Assembly (NCBI GenBank): GCA_030424545.1
Contig: JAUHWL010000007.1
Span: forward strand, 99,202 to 163,201
DNA length: 64,000 nucleotides
Source of the DNA: Bacteroidia bacterium
GTDB taxonomy: Bacteria > Bacteroidota > Bacteroidia > Flavobacteriales > Schleiferiaceae
Reading direction: 5' to 3'
A program made the position numbers and the translations under genes. Below the pieces are notes generated by a model. That model saw only the letters and a program-made list of their open reading frames with translations. It did not search any database and was not told the origin of the DNA. Below are positions 9,243 to 19,083 of this stretch, piece after piece (within the stretch, counting starts at the first letter, position 1; each line of letters starts with the position of its first letter).

Positions 9243-10634
9243 TTATTTGGGTGTGTTTATCTTGCTTAAAATCACCGAAACATGGTTTTCTTCTGCCAAT
9301 TCTGGAAAATATTCTATGAATTTGGCATAAGCATCATTATCAATAGCATTGGCATCTAGCAAATGCTCTATTCCTAAGGTCAGGTTTCCAATCGCAAATA
9401 AGTATCCTGCGCTAATGAGATGTAAATCTTCGTTTTTAGGGTTTTTATCAATTGCATCTTTTAGCAAAGCCAAAGCATCGTCTACTTCATCAATCTCAAC
9501 CAAAACCTCGGCATAATCTAAATATAGGTCAGCATCATCATAACCTAGTTCAATCAATTTTTTGTAAGATTTAATCATATCTAGTTTTAAACCAGCTTTG
9601 TCGTAAATCTCAATGGCTGTAAACAAGTAGTCAGGATTCTCTGGATCTAATTCTAACGCTGTGTTCAGCGCGTGAAGGGCTTCTGGGGTTTTGCCTTCTA
9701 CAATAAGTATAGCGGCCAACTCTAAATATGCTTCGTCTAGTTCTTCATCTTCATGTACGGCTCTGTTTAGGTATTTTTGAGCCAATTTATTTTTGTGCAA
9801 TTGCAAATAGCAGTGGCCAAGTTTGTAATAAATGTAGCCGCTAGGTTCATCAAACTCAATACTTCTGTGGTATGTTTTTGCCGCATTTAAAAAGTCTTCT
9901 TTTTGCTCATAAATACGCGCTATTTCGTAGTAAGATGCTGTAAAATGTTCATCAACCAACAAAGAGTATTCTAACGATTCCAGTGCCTTGTCGTAATTTT
10001 TTAATTTACCATACGTAAGCCCTAAGTGGTACCATGCCAACTCGTTATATGGATTAGCGTTAATAAACTTATTAAAGTATTCTACAGAGCTTTCAGATTG
10101 ATTTAAAGAATCATAACAAATAGCAATGTTGTACATGGCTATTTCATCCTCAGGCATGTCTTCTAACAGTAGTTTTAGGTATTTAATAGCCTCACCATAG
10201 TTGCCCATGTTCTGGTATTCGCCTGCTAACATGGGGTAAATATCAAAAGGAGAATTTGTGTTTCTAAGGCTTTGCTTTAAGATTTTAACAGCTTTGCCGT
10301 GCTGGCCTTTTTTGCTGAGTATGGTAGCACGCGCAATTATTAATTCTACGTTATTCGGATCAAGGCCTTCGGCTAAGTCCAATTCTCTAGAGGCTTCTTC
10401 TAATTTATTTAAGGCCACCAAATATTGGGCATGTTTAAGCGGAAATGCTGGAGAATGTGGATGCTGAGATCGGGCCATGCGAATAGCCTTGAGTGCATTT
10501 TTGTATTTGCCCATGGTTAAATAATGTTCGGCAATAATTTCAAACTCCTCAACATCAAAGAATAACAAATCGTTTTCAGCAATCATTTGCTCAAAACGAC
10601 TAATTACAATCGAAATATCTTTTTTATGATCCAT
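9243..10634 (-). CDS. Tetratricopeptide repeat protein
   Basis: The 463-residue soluble protein has no signal peptide or membrane segment and is composed almost entirely of TPR units (about twelve). Typical unit patterns such as NELAWYHLGLTYGKLKNYDKALE, YIYYKLGHCYLQLHK and PEALHALNTALELDPEN are visible from about residue 40 to 440. TPR solenoids mediate protein-protein contacts. Conserved proteins of this length are widespread in Flavobacteriales, but no partner can be named from context. A weaker promoter-like match (TTTTG, about 20 nt, TTAGTTTG) lies upstream around 10650-10690. Confidence 0.88.
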   Translation of the reverse strand: MDHKKDISIVISRFEQMIAENDLLFFDVEEFEIIAEHYLTMGKYKNALKAIRMARSQHPHSPAFPLKHAQYLVALNKLEEASRELDLAEGLDPNNVELIIARATILSKKGQHGKAVKILKQSLRNTNSPFDIYPMLAGEYQNMGNYGEAIKYLKLLLEDMPEDEIAMYNIAICYDSLNQSESSVEYFNKFINANPYNELAWYHLGLTYGKLKNYDKALESLEYSLLVDEHFTASYYEIARIYEQKEDFLNAAKTYHRSIEFDEPSGYIYYKLGHCYLQLHKNKLAQKYLNRAVHEDEELDEAYLELAAILIVEGKTPEALHALNTALELDPENPDYLFTAIEIYDKAGLKLDMIKSYKKLIELGYDDADLYLDYAEVLVEIDEVDDALALLKDAIDKNPKNEDLHLISAGYLFAIGNLTLGIEHLLDANAIDNDAYAKFIEYFPELAEENHVSVILSKINTPK

Positions 10635-10851
10635 AGTAGATTTCCTTGCAAACTAATTTATATGAAATAATTAGGCCAAAACAACAAAGTGTGCCAACAT
10701 ATTCACCAAGAAATTAACATTCTGCCAGAATGGTTTAAAACGCGTGGGTTATCAACGCTACATGGTTAAATAGATTGTGAAAAAGAGGTTGTTTTTAAGG
10801 CTAATAGGTATTTTGAACGGCTATATTTGCGCCTCTAAAAATTAGTTGGAA

Positions 10852-12240
10852 ATGACACTTATCAAATCAATATCAGGTATAAGAGGTACAATTGGCGGAA
10901 AACAAGGCGATACATTAAGCCCCATTGATGCTGTAAAATTTGCATCGGCATATGGCACTTGGTTAAAAAAATCGGGTCAAGCTAAAACAACAGTTGTAAT
11001 GGGTCGCGATGCCAGACTGTCAGGAGAAATGATTGCCAACTTGGTAGGCTCCTCGCTTTTAGCCTTGGGTATTGATGTAATTGATTTAGGCTTAAGTACC
11101 ACACCTACGGTAGAAATGCTGGTTACGCAATTAAACGCGCAAGGCGGAATTATTTTAACAGCATCTCATAACCCCATAAACTGGAACGCTTTAAAACTAC
11201 TAAACGAAAAAGGCGAGTTTATTTCTGGCCAAGATGGCGCAGATTTGCTAGAAATTGCCGAAAGCGGAGATATTGAATTTGTTGATGTTCTTGAATTGGG
11301 AACCTATAGAAAGTATGAAAACGGTATAGAAGACCATATAAAGGCTATTATAAACTTACCCCAAGTAGATGTTGAAGCTATAAAAAAAGCCGATTTTAAA
11401 GTGGCTTTTGATGCAGTAAATTCTACGGGAGGTATTTCTATTCCACCTTTGTTAGAAGCTTTGGGAGTAAACCAAATTGTTCCATTGTTTGATGAACCTA
11501 CAGGCCATTTTCCGCATAACCCAGAACCGTTAAAGGAACATTTGGGCGATATTATGGCCATGGTAAAAGATCATGGCTGTGATGTTGGTTTTGTTGTAGA
11601 TCCTGATGTGGATAGATTGGCCATTATTGGCGAAGACGGAAGCATGTTTGGCGAAGAATATACATTGGTTGCTGTTGCCGATTATCTGTTAGGATTAAAC
11701 CCGGGCAATACAGTTTCTAATTTATCATCTTCTAGAGCCTTAAGAGTTGTAACCGAAAAACACGGTGGTAAGTACACGGCCAGTGCTGTAGGCGAAGTAA
11801 ATGTTGTTACAGAAATGAAAGCCCAAAACGCTGTAATTGGTGGAGAAGGCAACGGAGGAATTATTTTCCCCGAACTACATTACGGAAGAGACTCATTGGT
11901 TGGTATAGCTTTATTCTTAACACATTTGGCCAAAACAGGGCTAAGCGTTTCTAAACTGAGAAGCACGTATCCAAACTATTATATGGCTAAGAAAAAAATT
12001 AGTTTAGAAGAAGGAATGGATGTAGATGCCTTGCTTTTGCAAATGGAAAAAAACTATGCCCACGAGAATATTTTAACCATAGATGGTGTTAAAATAGATA
12101 TGGCAGATGGTTGGGTTCATTTAAGAAAGTCTAATACAGAACCTATAATAAGGGTTTACACAGAAGCAACAAGTCAAAAATTAGCAGATGAATTAGGTGA
12201 TAAATTTGTTAAAGAGTTGGCTCAGTTGGCTGAAAATTAA
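10852..12240 (+). CDS. glmM: Phosphoglucosamine mutase
   Basis: This 462-residue member of the alpha-D-phosphohexomutase superfamily interconverts glucosamine-6-P and glucosamine-1-P for UDP-GlcNAc synthesis. Domain 1 has the phosphoserine loop TASHNP with Ser105. Domain 2 has the Mg-binding DPDVDR (250-255). Domain 3 has the sugar loop GEGNGGIIFP, and domain 4 the phosphate loop RKSNTEPIIRVYTEA. The ATG was preferred to an in-frame TTG two codons upstream. A TATATTTG -7-like element lies at 10822-10829, but no -33 partner is clear. The GEGNGG loop differs from the GEQSGH of proteobacterial GlmM, so a phosphomannomutase activity cannot be strictly excluded. Confidence 0.88.
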   Translation: MTLIKSISGIRGTIGGKQGDTLSPIDAVKFASAYGTWLKKSGQAKTTVVMGRDARLSGEMIANLVGSSLLALGIDVIDLGLSTTPTVEMLVTQLNAQGGIILTASHNPINWNALKLLNEKGEFISGQDGADLLEIAESGDIEFVDVLELGTYRKYENGIEDHIKAIINLPQVDVEAIKKADFKVAFDAVNSTGGISIPPLLEALGVNQIVPLFDEPTGHFPHNPEPLKEHLGDIMAMVKDHGCDVGFVVDPDVDRLAIIGEDGSMFGEEYTLVAVADYLLGLNPGNTVSNLSSSRALRVVTEKHGGKYTASAVGEVNVVTEMKAQNAVIGGEGNGGIIFPELHYGRDSLVGIALFLTHLAKTGLSVSKLRSTYPNYYMAKKKISLEEGMDVDALLLQMEKNYAHENILTIDGVKIDMADGWVHLRKSNTEPIIRVYTEATSQKLADELGDKFVKELAQLAEN

Positions 12241-12362
12241 ATCTCTATATAAAATTCAACATAGTATTTTTGTCAACTTTAAAATAAGTATATCTACTTA
12301 TATAAAACAGTTTTAAAATTTAAGAAATCACAAGATAGATTTTTTAATGAAAATTTTGATTT

Positions 12363-13502
12363 ATGGTTTATTTCGATAGCGCAGCAACTACTCAATTGCA
12401 CCCCTTAGTAAAAGAAGAAATGATTCGCGTAATGGATCTGTATGGCAACCCATCTTCTACACATGAGGCGGGAAGAAAATCTAAAATTGAAATTGAGCGT
12501 GTTAGAAAACAAATTGCAACGGCTTTAAAATGTTTGCCAGGAGAGATTTTCTTTTGTGCTGGTGGAACGGAGGCAGACAATTTTGCCATTTTTAGTAGTG
12601 TTAGAGATTTAGGCGTAACACACATTGTTTCTACCGAAATAGAACATCATGCCGTTGGTCATGCGGTTGATTTTATGGCCGCGTCTAGAAATGTTAGAGT
12701 TACTTATTTACCCGTTGATCAACATGGCGATATAAACCTGAGTGATTTAGAAAAAGCTTTGCAAACCGATGATAAAACATTGGTTAGCTTAATGTATGCC
12801 AACAATGAAATTGGCAACATCAACCCCATGAAAGAAATTGTTGCGTTAACAAAAAAACATGGTGCACTAATACATTCTGATTGTGTACAAGCCGTTGGCC
12901 ATATAGCATTTGATTTGCAAGAATTACCTCTTGATTTTATGGCATTTTCTGCACATAAAATTCATGGCCCAAAGGGAATAGGCTTTTGCTATGTTAGAGG
13001 AGGATTGGCCGTTAAACCACAAATTACGGGTGGTGCACAAGAAAGAAACATGCGGGCAGGTACAGAAAATGTTATGGGCATTGTAGGTCTAGGCAAAGCG
13101 CTTGAATTGGTTTTGCAAAATTTTAATGAAGATAAAAGCTACATAGAAGGATTAAAATCTTATGCAATAGAAGCACTACAAAAGAACATACCTGATTTGA
13201 TTTTTCTTGGGCAAAGTGGAAATCTTGACAAAAGCATTTTTACGGTTTTAAACGTTGGTATTCCACAAGATGAAACTACGGGAATGTTGCTTTTTAGCCT
13301 TGACATGAAAGGGATTGCCTTGAGTGGAGGAAGTGCTTGTAATTCGGGTTCAAGCAAAGGTTCTCATGTAATTTCAGCATTAGGCCAAGAGTTTGCTAAT
13401 TACGCTCCGTTGCGCATAAGTTTTAGCAAATTCAATACAAAAGAAGATATTGATTTTTTGGTAAGTACTTTAAAAGAGCTTAGACCTGTTGCCGTAAACT
13501 AG
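12363..13502 (+). CDS. Cysteine desulfurase (IscS/NifS family)
   Basis: The 379-residue PLP enzyme takes sulfur from cysteine for Fe-S clusters, tRNA thiolation and possibly FdhD. The Schiff-base Lys199 sits in SAHKIHGPKG, the PLP-phosphate region in GGTEADNFAI, and the catalytic Cys326 in a flexible SGGSACNSGS loop. The long loop is typical of class I (IscS-like) rather than SufS enzymes. The start MVYFDSAATTQ is the family start. Its stop overlaps the convergent stop of the next gene by 4 nt, so there is no room for a terminator between them. No iscU or other isc genes are adjacent. Confidence 0.93.
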   Translation: MVYFDSAATTQLHPLVKEEMIRVMDLYGNPSSTHEAGRKSKIEIERVRKQIATALKCLPGEIFFCAGGTEADNFAIFSSVRDLGVTHIVSTEIEHHAVGHAVDFMAASRNVRVTYLPVDQHGDINLSDLEKALQTDDKTLVSLMYANNEIGNINPMKEIVALTKKHGALIHSDCVQAVGHIAFDLQELPLDFMAFSAHKIHGPKGIGFCYVRGGLAVKPQITGGAQERNMRAGTENVMGIVGLGKALELVLQNFNEDKSYIEGLKSYAIEALQKNIPDLIFLGQSGNLDKSIFTVLNVGIPQDETTGMLLFSLDMKGIALSGGSACNSGSSKGSHVISALGQEFANYAPLRISFSKFNTKEDIDFLVSTLKELRPVAVN

Positions 13503-16500
13503 TAGAAAACAGTTATCGTTCCTCTTTTCTCAAATTCATCAGCTTTAAAGTAATAGATGTATACATCTTCCTGACATGGTTTTCCGTTTATAAAACCATT
13601 CCAGAATTTGTGAAAAGGGTCGTCTGTTTCAAATATGATATTACCGTAACTATCAAATATTTGAAACTTTGCACCGGCTAGGCATTCATTCCCAGCAATA
13701 ATAAACTCTTCGTTTATATTATCTCTATTGGGTGTAAAGGCATTGGGTATGTACACTCTATCTTTTATGTGTTGTATGTTTTCATTAAAGTTAAAGGTGT
13801 ACTCTGCATTACACAGTGTATCTAAAATAGTTAATGAAAATTGCTGGATTCCGGAGTTTTGATATCGATAATCTGGATACTTGGCGAGTTGAATAACACC
13901 GTTAAAATCCCATACATACGTGTACCAGGCACTATCATTTTCGTAAACCACATTTATACCACCATAGTAACAAGAATCTGGTAAAATGTTTACCGTTGGT
14001 GGTGGGGTGTTATTTGTAAAATCTACAGGAATGGTAAGTGTGTCAGAAGCACCACAAGTAGTGTCAACCGCAATTAGCGTAATTGTAAAAATACCTTCGG
14101 TAAAATAACTATGGCTAGGATTAAATCCTATGGCTGTTCTTCCATCACCAAAATCCCAATAATATTTATTTGCTTTTTTGGAGTTGTTTGTAATGTTTAC
14201 TACTTTAAATACATCGCAAGAGGTATATGATACATCAAAGTCTGCACTTGGCCTAGTTCCTTTATCATGAATTAGTTCTAAATACGTTGTGTCAGAGATA
14301 TCGCAAAGTGTATCAATAGCTATCAACTGGATTGTGTATGTTCCTAAACTATCATAGGTCACAGTAGGGTTTTTGACTACAGAGGTTAATCCATTCCCAA
14401 AATCCCATAAAAAGTCATTTGCATTTTTGCTATTATTAGAAAATGATAGCGTTAAAGAATTACAATTCGTATCAATTGTAGACGCAGAATCTAAGCTTGC
14501 TTGAGCTCTAATGTTGGTTTCAAAATTAAATTTTATTACACCCAAATTGCAGTTATTGCTATTGTTAGTGCTGCTCCAAGCTCCTGTAGTTGTAGGAAAG
14601 TCAGAAAAACTACCGCATCCAGCACATACAGCTTGGTAGATGTTTCCGTTTTTATCAAACCGGCTAGTTCCGCCATCAACATGTTCAGAACTTTGAGGTC
14701 CGCCAAAATAAGTGGCAAACTTTAGGCTGTCTGCATTGGCGGTAAAAACCATAAAATAAAAATCGTTACCATCTGTATTTGGCTGAAATGCATCTGGTGT
14801 AATGGGCATGTTTTTTACATTTCCTCCTAGGTTAGAGCCGTTTGATGAGCCTCCCCAGCCGCTAAGCAAAATGTTTAAACAATCATCTACATTAAAAGCA
14901 GTTGGCACAATGTCAATGCTCGAATGACCTTTGCCAAAAACAGTAGAAAAAATAGAAGTGGTAAGGTTATTATTTAGTTTATGAATAAACTGCTTACCGG
15001 AATTGTTGGTGTAAACATTGGCAGAAACAGGATAGTTACCTAATGTTTGGCCAAACAAATACACATTGTTAAACTTGTCTAAATCAATTAAAAAAGCTTG
15101 ATCATAGGTGGTTGTGCCCAAGTAGCTTGTACCAAGTAAAGCTCCATCTGATTGGTTAAATTGTGCTACAAAACCATCATGACTACCCCCTTGATATTGA
15201 CTATTAAACTTTCCTGAAGTACCAGCTAAGTTGTTGCTTTTCGTTCCTCCACAAATGTATGCAGTGCCGTTGGTTCCGGTCTTTATACCGTAGCCAGCAT
15301 CATCTAAATTTCCTCCATAAAACGTTGCCCAGTTTACACTGGTAAGAGTGTTGTTTAAACTTAACACCACGGCATCTTGGTTGCCACCATGCACACTTTG
15401 CGATGGGTTTACAAGAGGAAAATCATCTGACATTGTTGAGGCTACAACAAATACTTTATTGTCTTTACTAACAACTATTTCACCTCTAGAAACATCTCCA
15501 TAGTTCAAAGACATTTTTTTATTCAAGCCGTCATTTTTGGTTCCTCCTAAAAAGGTAGCTCCTTCTAATGCACTGCCACTTGGATTTATTTTTACAACAA
15601 ACATATCAGTACCGTTGGGGAATTTATAGGCACTAATCGATGTGTTTGTTCCTCCAGAAAAGGTGTCTTGATATGCATTTGTTGTTGTAGGAAAATCTGC
15701 GGAACCCGTAACCCCAAGGATGTAAAGAGAACCTAAACTATCAACAAACATAGAGTGGGGTTGATCTTGTGAACTGCCACCTAAATATGATGAGTAAATT
15801 AAATTATTACCTGATGCGTTAAACTTGGTTATAGAGCAATCTACGCCATAGTCTGGCGTAGGATTAGAATCTGTAGGATTGGCATGATTGGTTTGCAAAG
15901 CACCCATGGTGGTTGGATAACCTGCATTCATTACTATTCCACCAGCATAGAGGTTTCCTAGATTATCATATGTTGCTGTAAACCCCCAATTATCAGCCAA
16001 AGAACCAGAAAAAGACGCGAACTCCAAAACAGGGTCTATTACAAGTGTGTCTTTTTTGTTGTAGTGTTTTATATCAAAACCAAATACATTATTGTTCAAT
16101 GTAAAAGCGGCTGCAACAGGAGTTTTGATATTGTTTTGAAGGGTATAAACAGCAGGCAATTCTTCTGTAACAAAACCAACACTTGTTTGAATAATTATTT
16201 TGTTTTCCTTAATCCATACTGAATCGGCTCCCTCATAATTCCACTTTATTGTAGATGGATTGCCGCCTGGTGCAACAATCCAATTGTATTTTAATTGGTT
16301 ATCATGATTGTGATAATCTATAGAAATGCGGTTATAAATATTTTCATAATAAAGGCTTTGATAAACGGGCACGTTACCTTTCCATGTAAGTGGATTTTTG
16401 CCTAAAAAATAATTGTGGTGATACTCCAAAGGATTGGCACCTTTAATTTGCGGAATTAAACTTCCCAACCATTTTTGCTTTAGGGCATGATGATGAACAA

Positions 16501-16732
16501 TTTCTTGAGAATGAGTATCATGGGCTTGTTCACCATGTTTTTTATTTAAATCAGACGCACTTATTAGGTGCATTTTTACCCCATCTTCCTCAAAAAATAA
16601 TCCACCATATTTTAAACTCGTTTTGTATTTAAAATCATTGTCCCATTGCCCATAATTTGGCACAAAAGAGAGCTGTCCAAAAAGTAGAATTGGAAAGAAA
16701 AGCAGATAAATTATATTGATTTTCTTTATCAA
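13499..16732 (-). CDS. Large secreted PKD-domain protein with type B T9SS C-terminal domain
   Basis: The 1077-residue surface or secreted protein begins with a signal peptide (cleavage near LLFGQ). An N-terminal region of about 200 residues matches the DUF7948-like module, followed by SBBP-type beta-propeller repeats (roughly 230-760, recurring YLGG/FLGG and DxxGNxY units). Two PKD domains follow, marked by FLWDFGNG and YYWDFGDGRTAIGFNPSHSY. The gliding-motility-associated CHU C-terminal domain begins YIPNAFTPNRDNINEEF and ends in RGTITVFY. Such proteins are exported by the type IX system and attached to or released from the cell surface. No enzyme motif is visible, and an adhesive or structural role is only inferred. 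Confidence 0.9.
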   Translation of the reverse strand: MIKKINIIYLLFFPILLFGQLSFVPNYGQWDNDFKYKTSLKYGGLFFEEDGVKMHLISASDLNKKHGEQAHDTHSQEIVHHHALKQKWLGSLIPQIKGANPLEYHHNYFLGKNPLTWKGNVPVYQSLYYENIYNRISIDYHNHDNQLKYNWIVAPGGNPSTIKWNYEGADSVWIKENKIIIQTSVGFVTEELPAVYTLQNNIKTPVAAAFTLNNNVFGFDIKHYNKKDTLVIDPVLEFASFSGSLADNWGFTATYDNLGNLYAGGIVMNAGYPTTMGALQTNHANPTDSNPTPDYGVDCSITKFNASGNNLIYSSYLGGSSQDQPHSMFVDSLGSLYILGVTGSADFPTTTNAYQDTFSGGTNTSISAYKFPNGTDMFVVKINPSGSALEGATFLGGTKNDGLNKKMSLNYGDVSRGEIVVSKDNKVFVVASTMSDDFPLVNPSQSVHGGNQDAVVLSLNNTLTSVNWATFYGGNLDDAGYGIKTGTNGTAYICGGTKSNNLAGTSGKFNSQYQGGSHDGFVAQFNQSDGALLGTSYLGTTTYDQAFLIDLDKFNNVYLFGQTLGNYPVSANVYTNNSGKQFIHKLNNNLTTSIFSTVFGKGHSSIDIVPTAFNVDDCLNILLSGWGGSSNGSNLGGNVKNMPITPDAFQPNTDGNDFYFMVFTANADSLKFATYFGGPQSSEHVDGGTSRFDKNGNIYQAVCAGCGSFSDFPTTTGAWSSTNNSNNCNLGVIKFNFETNIRAQASLDSASTIDTNCNSLTLSFSNNSKNANDFLWDFGNGLTSVVKNPTVTYDSLGTYTIQLIAIDTLCDISDTTYLELIHDKGTRPSADFDVSYTSCDVFKVVNITNNSKKANKYYWDFGDGRTAIGFNPSHSYFTEGIFTITLIAVDTTCGASDTLTIPVDFTNNTPPPTVNILPDSCYYGGINVVYENDSAWYTYVWDFNGVIQLAKYPDYRYQNSGIQQFSLTILDTLCNAEYTFNFNENIQHIKDRVYIPNAFTPNRDNINEEFIIAGNECLAGAKFQIFDSYGNIIFETDDPFHKFWNGFINGKPCQEDVYIYYFKADEFEKRGTITVFY

Positions 16733-16752
16733 AATGCGGTTTTATTGAGTCG

Positions 16753-16782
16753 TAAAAATAAGGTATTGCGCATTTTAACCAA
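16753..16782 (-). promoter_or_regulatory. Promoter-like site for the PKD/T9SS gene
   Basis: On the minus strand TTG, 19 nt and TATTTTTA match the Bacteroidota consensus except for the last base of the -7 box. The -7 element ends 21 nt before the ATG, the same spacing as at the 9.2-kb and 55.1-kb promoters. Confidence 0.5.
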
Positions 16783-16803
16783 GGTTGAATTATTTAACCG
16801 AAT

Positions 16804-17994
16804 TTATGATTGAGCCATAATTTTTTTGGCTACTATAAAAACGCGTTTTTTAAGAAAGGTTGTCGCAAAAATTTTAAAACTTTTTCCTTCGGCCATCTTT
16901 AGCCGTTTGCGTATGGCATCAGGTTTTTCAGGATAATTTTTAGAAATGATGCTTGCGCCATGATACACTCCTTTTAGTTTGTATGGTTTGGCAACCTCTA
17001 GCACCTTATAAATGTTTCCAGGAAAATGTTCGCTATAATGAGTTGAAGAAAACAAATGTGCATTTGCATCAAGTTTATTTAAGCGAAATGCATTAGCTAC
17101 TGCACCAAAAGCACCCGATTTTAAAATTGCTGCGTTGGGCTCGTACAAGTACGTTTCTATTTCTGTACAAAATTGGGTTGATACGTTTTTTATACTCCAA
17201 TTAAACTGAAATGTTTGAGTAGCCTCAGTATTGAAATTTATGGTTTTTACATGTGGATTTTCAATACCGTTTTTTGTTAATAGAATTAGGATTTCTTTAC
17301 ACTCATTTTGAACAGCCACTACGTGAAATTCAACCAAATTGTCTTTAAATTGATCATACAAATACGTTAAATCTGCAAAAGGAGAGACCTTGATTAATAC
17401 ATAGTTAGCCGTTTCTAGTAACTTGTTTTTTAACTCAATAACATTTGGCTCATATTCGTGCAGGGCAATCACTTTTTTCCCTGATGTACTTCTTCTAGAC
17501 GGGTCTATAAAAAGTAAATCATACTGCTGTTTTGTTGTCGCTAAAAACTCTTCGGCTTTGCTATTTATATACGTTGTGTTTGTAATATTCAACACATCAA
17601 AATTGTGAGCCGTAATTGCGCATAAACTTTTATCAGGCTCAACAAGCGTATGCTTTTCTGCTTTTATGGCAAATTGCCAGGAGTCTATTCCCGTGCCACC
17701 AGTTAAATCTACACTTGTCTTAAAAGGTAAAATGTTTGCTTTATAATTGGCGGTAATTTCAGAAGAAGCTTGTTCTAAATTTTGTTTAGGAGGAAAAACA
17801 ATTCCCTTTTTTCCATGCCAAGTTATCAATTTGGTTTCGGCTCTTTTTCTGGCCTCCAATTGCAGGCTTAATGCACGTTTATCTACATCAGAACTAAACT
17901 TTAACAATAATTGCTCTAAATTATCATGTTGGTGTTTGCTGTAGAACTCTTCGGCTTCTTCAGAGGTAAAAAAAGAATAGGGGGGGCTAAACAT
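16804..17994 (-). CDS. Class I SAM-dependent methyltransferase with THUMP-like domain
   Basis: The 396-residue protein has a central Rossmann methyltransferase fold: SAM loop VDLTGGTG (95-102), acidic LVEPD end of strand 2 (near 117-121) and the motif LLFIDPSRRS (161-169) at the catalytic position. DPSRR resembles the DPPR/NPPY motifs of nucleic-acid methylases. The C-terminal part (about 300-390) matches the THUMP-like domain of Bacteroidota proteins annotated as putative RNA methyltransferases. An RNA substrate is therefore likely but not shown. Its start overlaps the end of the AI-2E permease gene by 8 nt. Confidence 0.85.
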   Translation of the reverse strand: MFSPPYSFFTSEEAEEFYSKHQHDNLEQLLLKFSSDVDKRALSLQLEARKRAETKLITWHGKKGIVFPPKQNLEQASSEITANYKANILPFKTSVDLTGGTGIDSWQFAIKAEKHTLVEPDKSLCAITAHNFDVLNITNTTYINSKAEEFLATTKQQYDLLFIDPSRRSTSGKKVIALHEYEPNVIELKNKLLETANYVLIKVSPFADLTYLYDQFKDNLVEFHVVAVQNECKEILILLTKNGIENPHVKTINFNTEATQTFQFNWSIKNVSTQFCTEIETYLYEPNAAILKSGAFGAVANAFRLNKLDANAHLFSSTHYSEHFPGNIYKVLEVAKPYKLKGVYHGASIISKNYPEKPDAIRKRLKMAEGKSFKIFATTFLKKRVFIVAKKIMAQS

Positions 17995-19081
17995 TTTTTG
18001 TGAACGATTGAATAAATCGAGAATCAGAAAAGAACTCCTTAATTATAATTCTGATGACAGAATAGGATGGCACGGCTATGACCATTCCAATTATACCGCC
18101 TAATAATCCTGCTACAGAAATAACAAGAAAAATTTCTAAAGGGTGAGCGTGAATACTATTTGAGAATATTAAGGGTTGAGATATAAAGTTATCTGTAAGT
18201 TGGGCGATGCCAAATACCACCATTATCTCTATGGCCAAAATACCAAACTGTACATCAGGGTTTAAAGCCAGAGCTTGTCCTAGCCCAAGTATTATTCCGA
18301 ATATAACACCAATCATGGGGCCTATATAGGGTATTAGATTAATAAATGCAGCAAACGTGGCTATAACCAATGCGCTTTCCAAGCCTACAATTTTTAATCC
18401 AATAAAAACAATTAAAAAAATAATGGTCATCTGGGCTAGCAACCCAATTGAATACCTAAACGTTGTTTTTTTAATCTTCGGCAAGATGTTGCCTACATGG
18501 TTTGATAAAACAGAGTTTAAAAAGTTGGTTCGGAGGTACGTGGTTAAATCCTTTTCTTTTAAAAAAAAGAATAAAATAAAAACGATAGAGAATAGCGCAA
18601 TGGCTAAGTTTCCAAGTCCTCCTAGTACGGAAGCTACAGTATTCTCAAGTGTTTTTAAATCTAAAAAGCTAGTTAAACTGTCTCTAATGGTTGCTTCTAA
18701 AGAATGCGCATAAACATCAAAATTACCTGTCCATTGATTTAGTATGGTTATGCTTTTTAGTGCATTATCATACACCTCGCTAAAATCTATATTAGAAAGA
18801 ACTGCAAATTCTGAGACAATTTTAGGAATGACCATGGCCACAATAAAACCAGATAAACCGAACAACAAAACCACCAACAGTGCAGCAACAATAGACCTTG
18901 GAATAGAAAACTTTTTAATTTTTAGATCGCAAACAAAGTTGACTATTGGTTTTAAAACCAGGGCTAAAATAGAGGCGATGATTATATAAACAAGCACACC
19001 TCTTACCATATAAATTAACCAAGCTGATAAGGCTAATAATAATAGTTGCAAAACAGATTTTGTATAAACGGTAAGTTTCAT
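17987..19081 (-). CDS. AI-2E family (PerM/YdiK-like) membrane permease
   Basis: The 364-residue membrane protein has about eight hydrophobic helices: a pair near 10-45, one at 60-85, a long soluble loop, and a C-terminal block with the family signature (NLIPYIGPMIGVIFGIILGL and LEIFLVISVAGLLGGIIGMVIAVP). Members have been linked to AI-2 export, Na+/H+ antiport and other substrates, so the cargo here is unknown. It lies 2 nt after the DUF4159 stop and overlaps the methyltransferase downstream, which indicates one transcription unit. Confidence 0.9.
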   Translation of the reverse strand: MKLTVYTKSVLQLLLLALSAWLIYMVRGVLVYIIIASILALVLKPIVNFVCDLKIKKFSIPRSIVAALLVVLLFGLSGFIVAMVIPKIVSEFAVLSNIDFSEVYDNALKSITILNQWTGNFDVYAHSLEATIRDSLTSFLDLKTLENTVASVLGGLGNLAIALFSIVFILFFFLKEKDLTTYLRTNFLNSVLSNHVGNILPKIKKTTFRYSIGLLAQMTIIFLIVFIGLKIVGLESALVIATFAAFINLIPYIGPMIGVIFGIILGLGQALALNPDVQFGILAIEIMVVFGIAQLTDNFISQPLIFSNSIHAHPLEIFLVISVAGLLGGIIGMVIAVPSYSVIRIIIKEFFSDSRFIQSFTKNV

Positions 19082-19083
19082 TT

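Noticed and set aside
13499..13502. Terminator between the cysteine desulfurase and the PKD/T9SS gene
   Set aside because: The convergent genes overlap by 4 nt and no hairpin with a T-run is visible.
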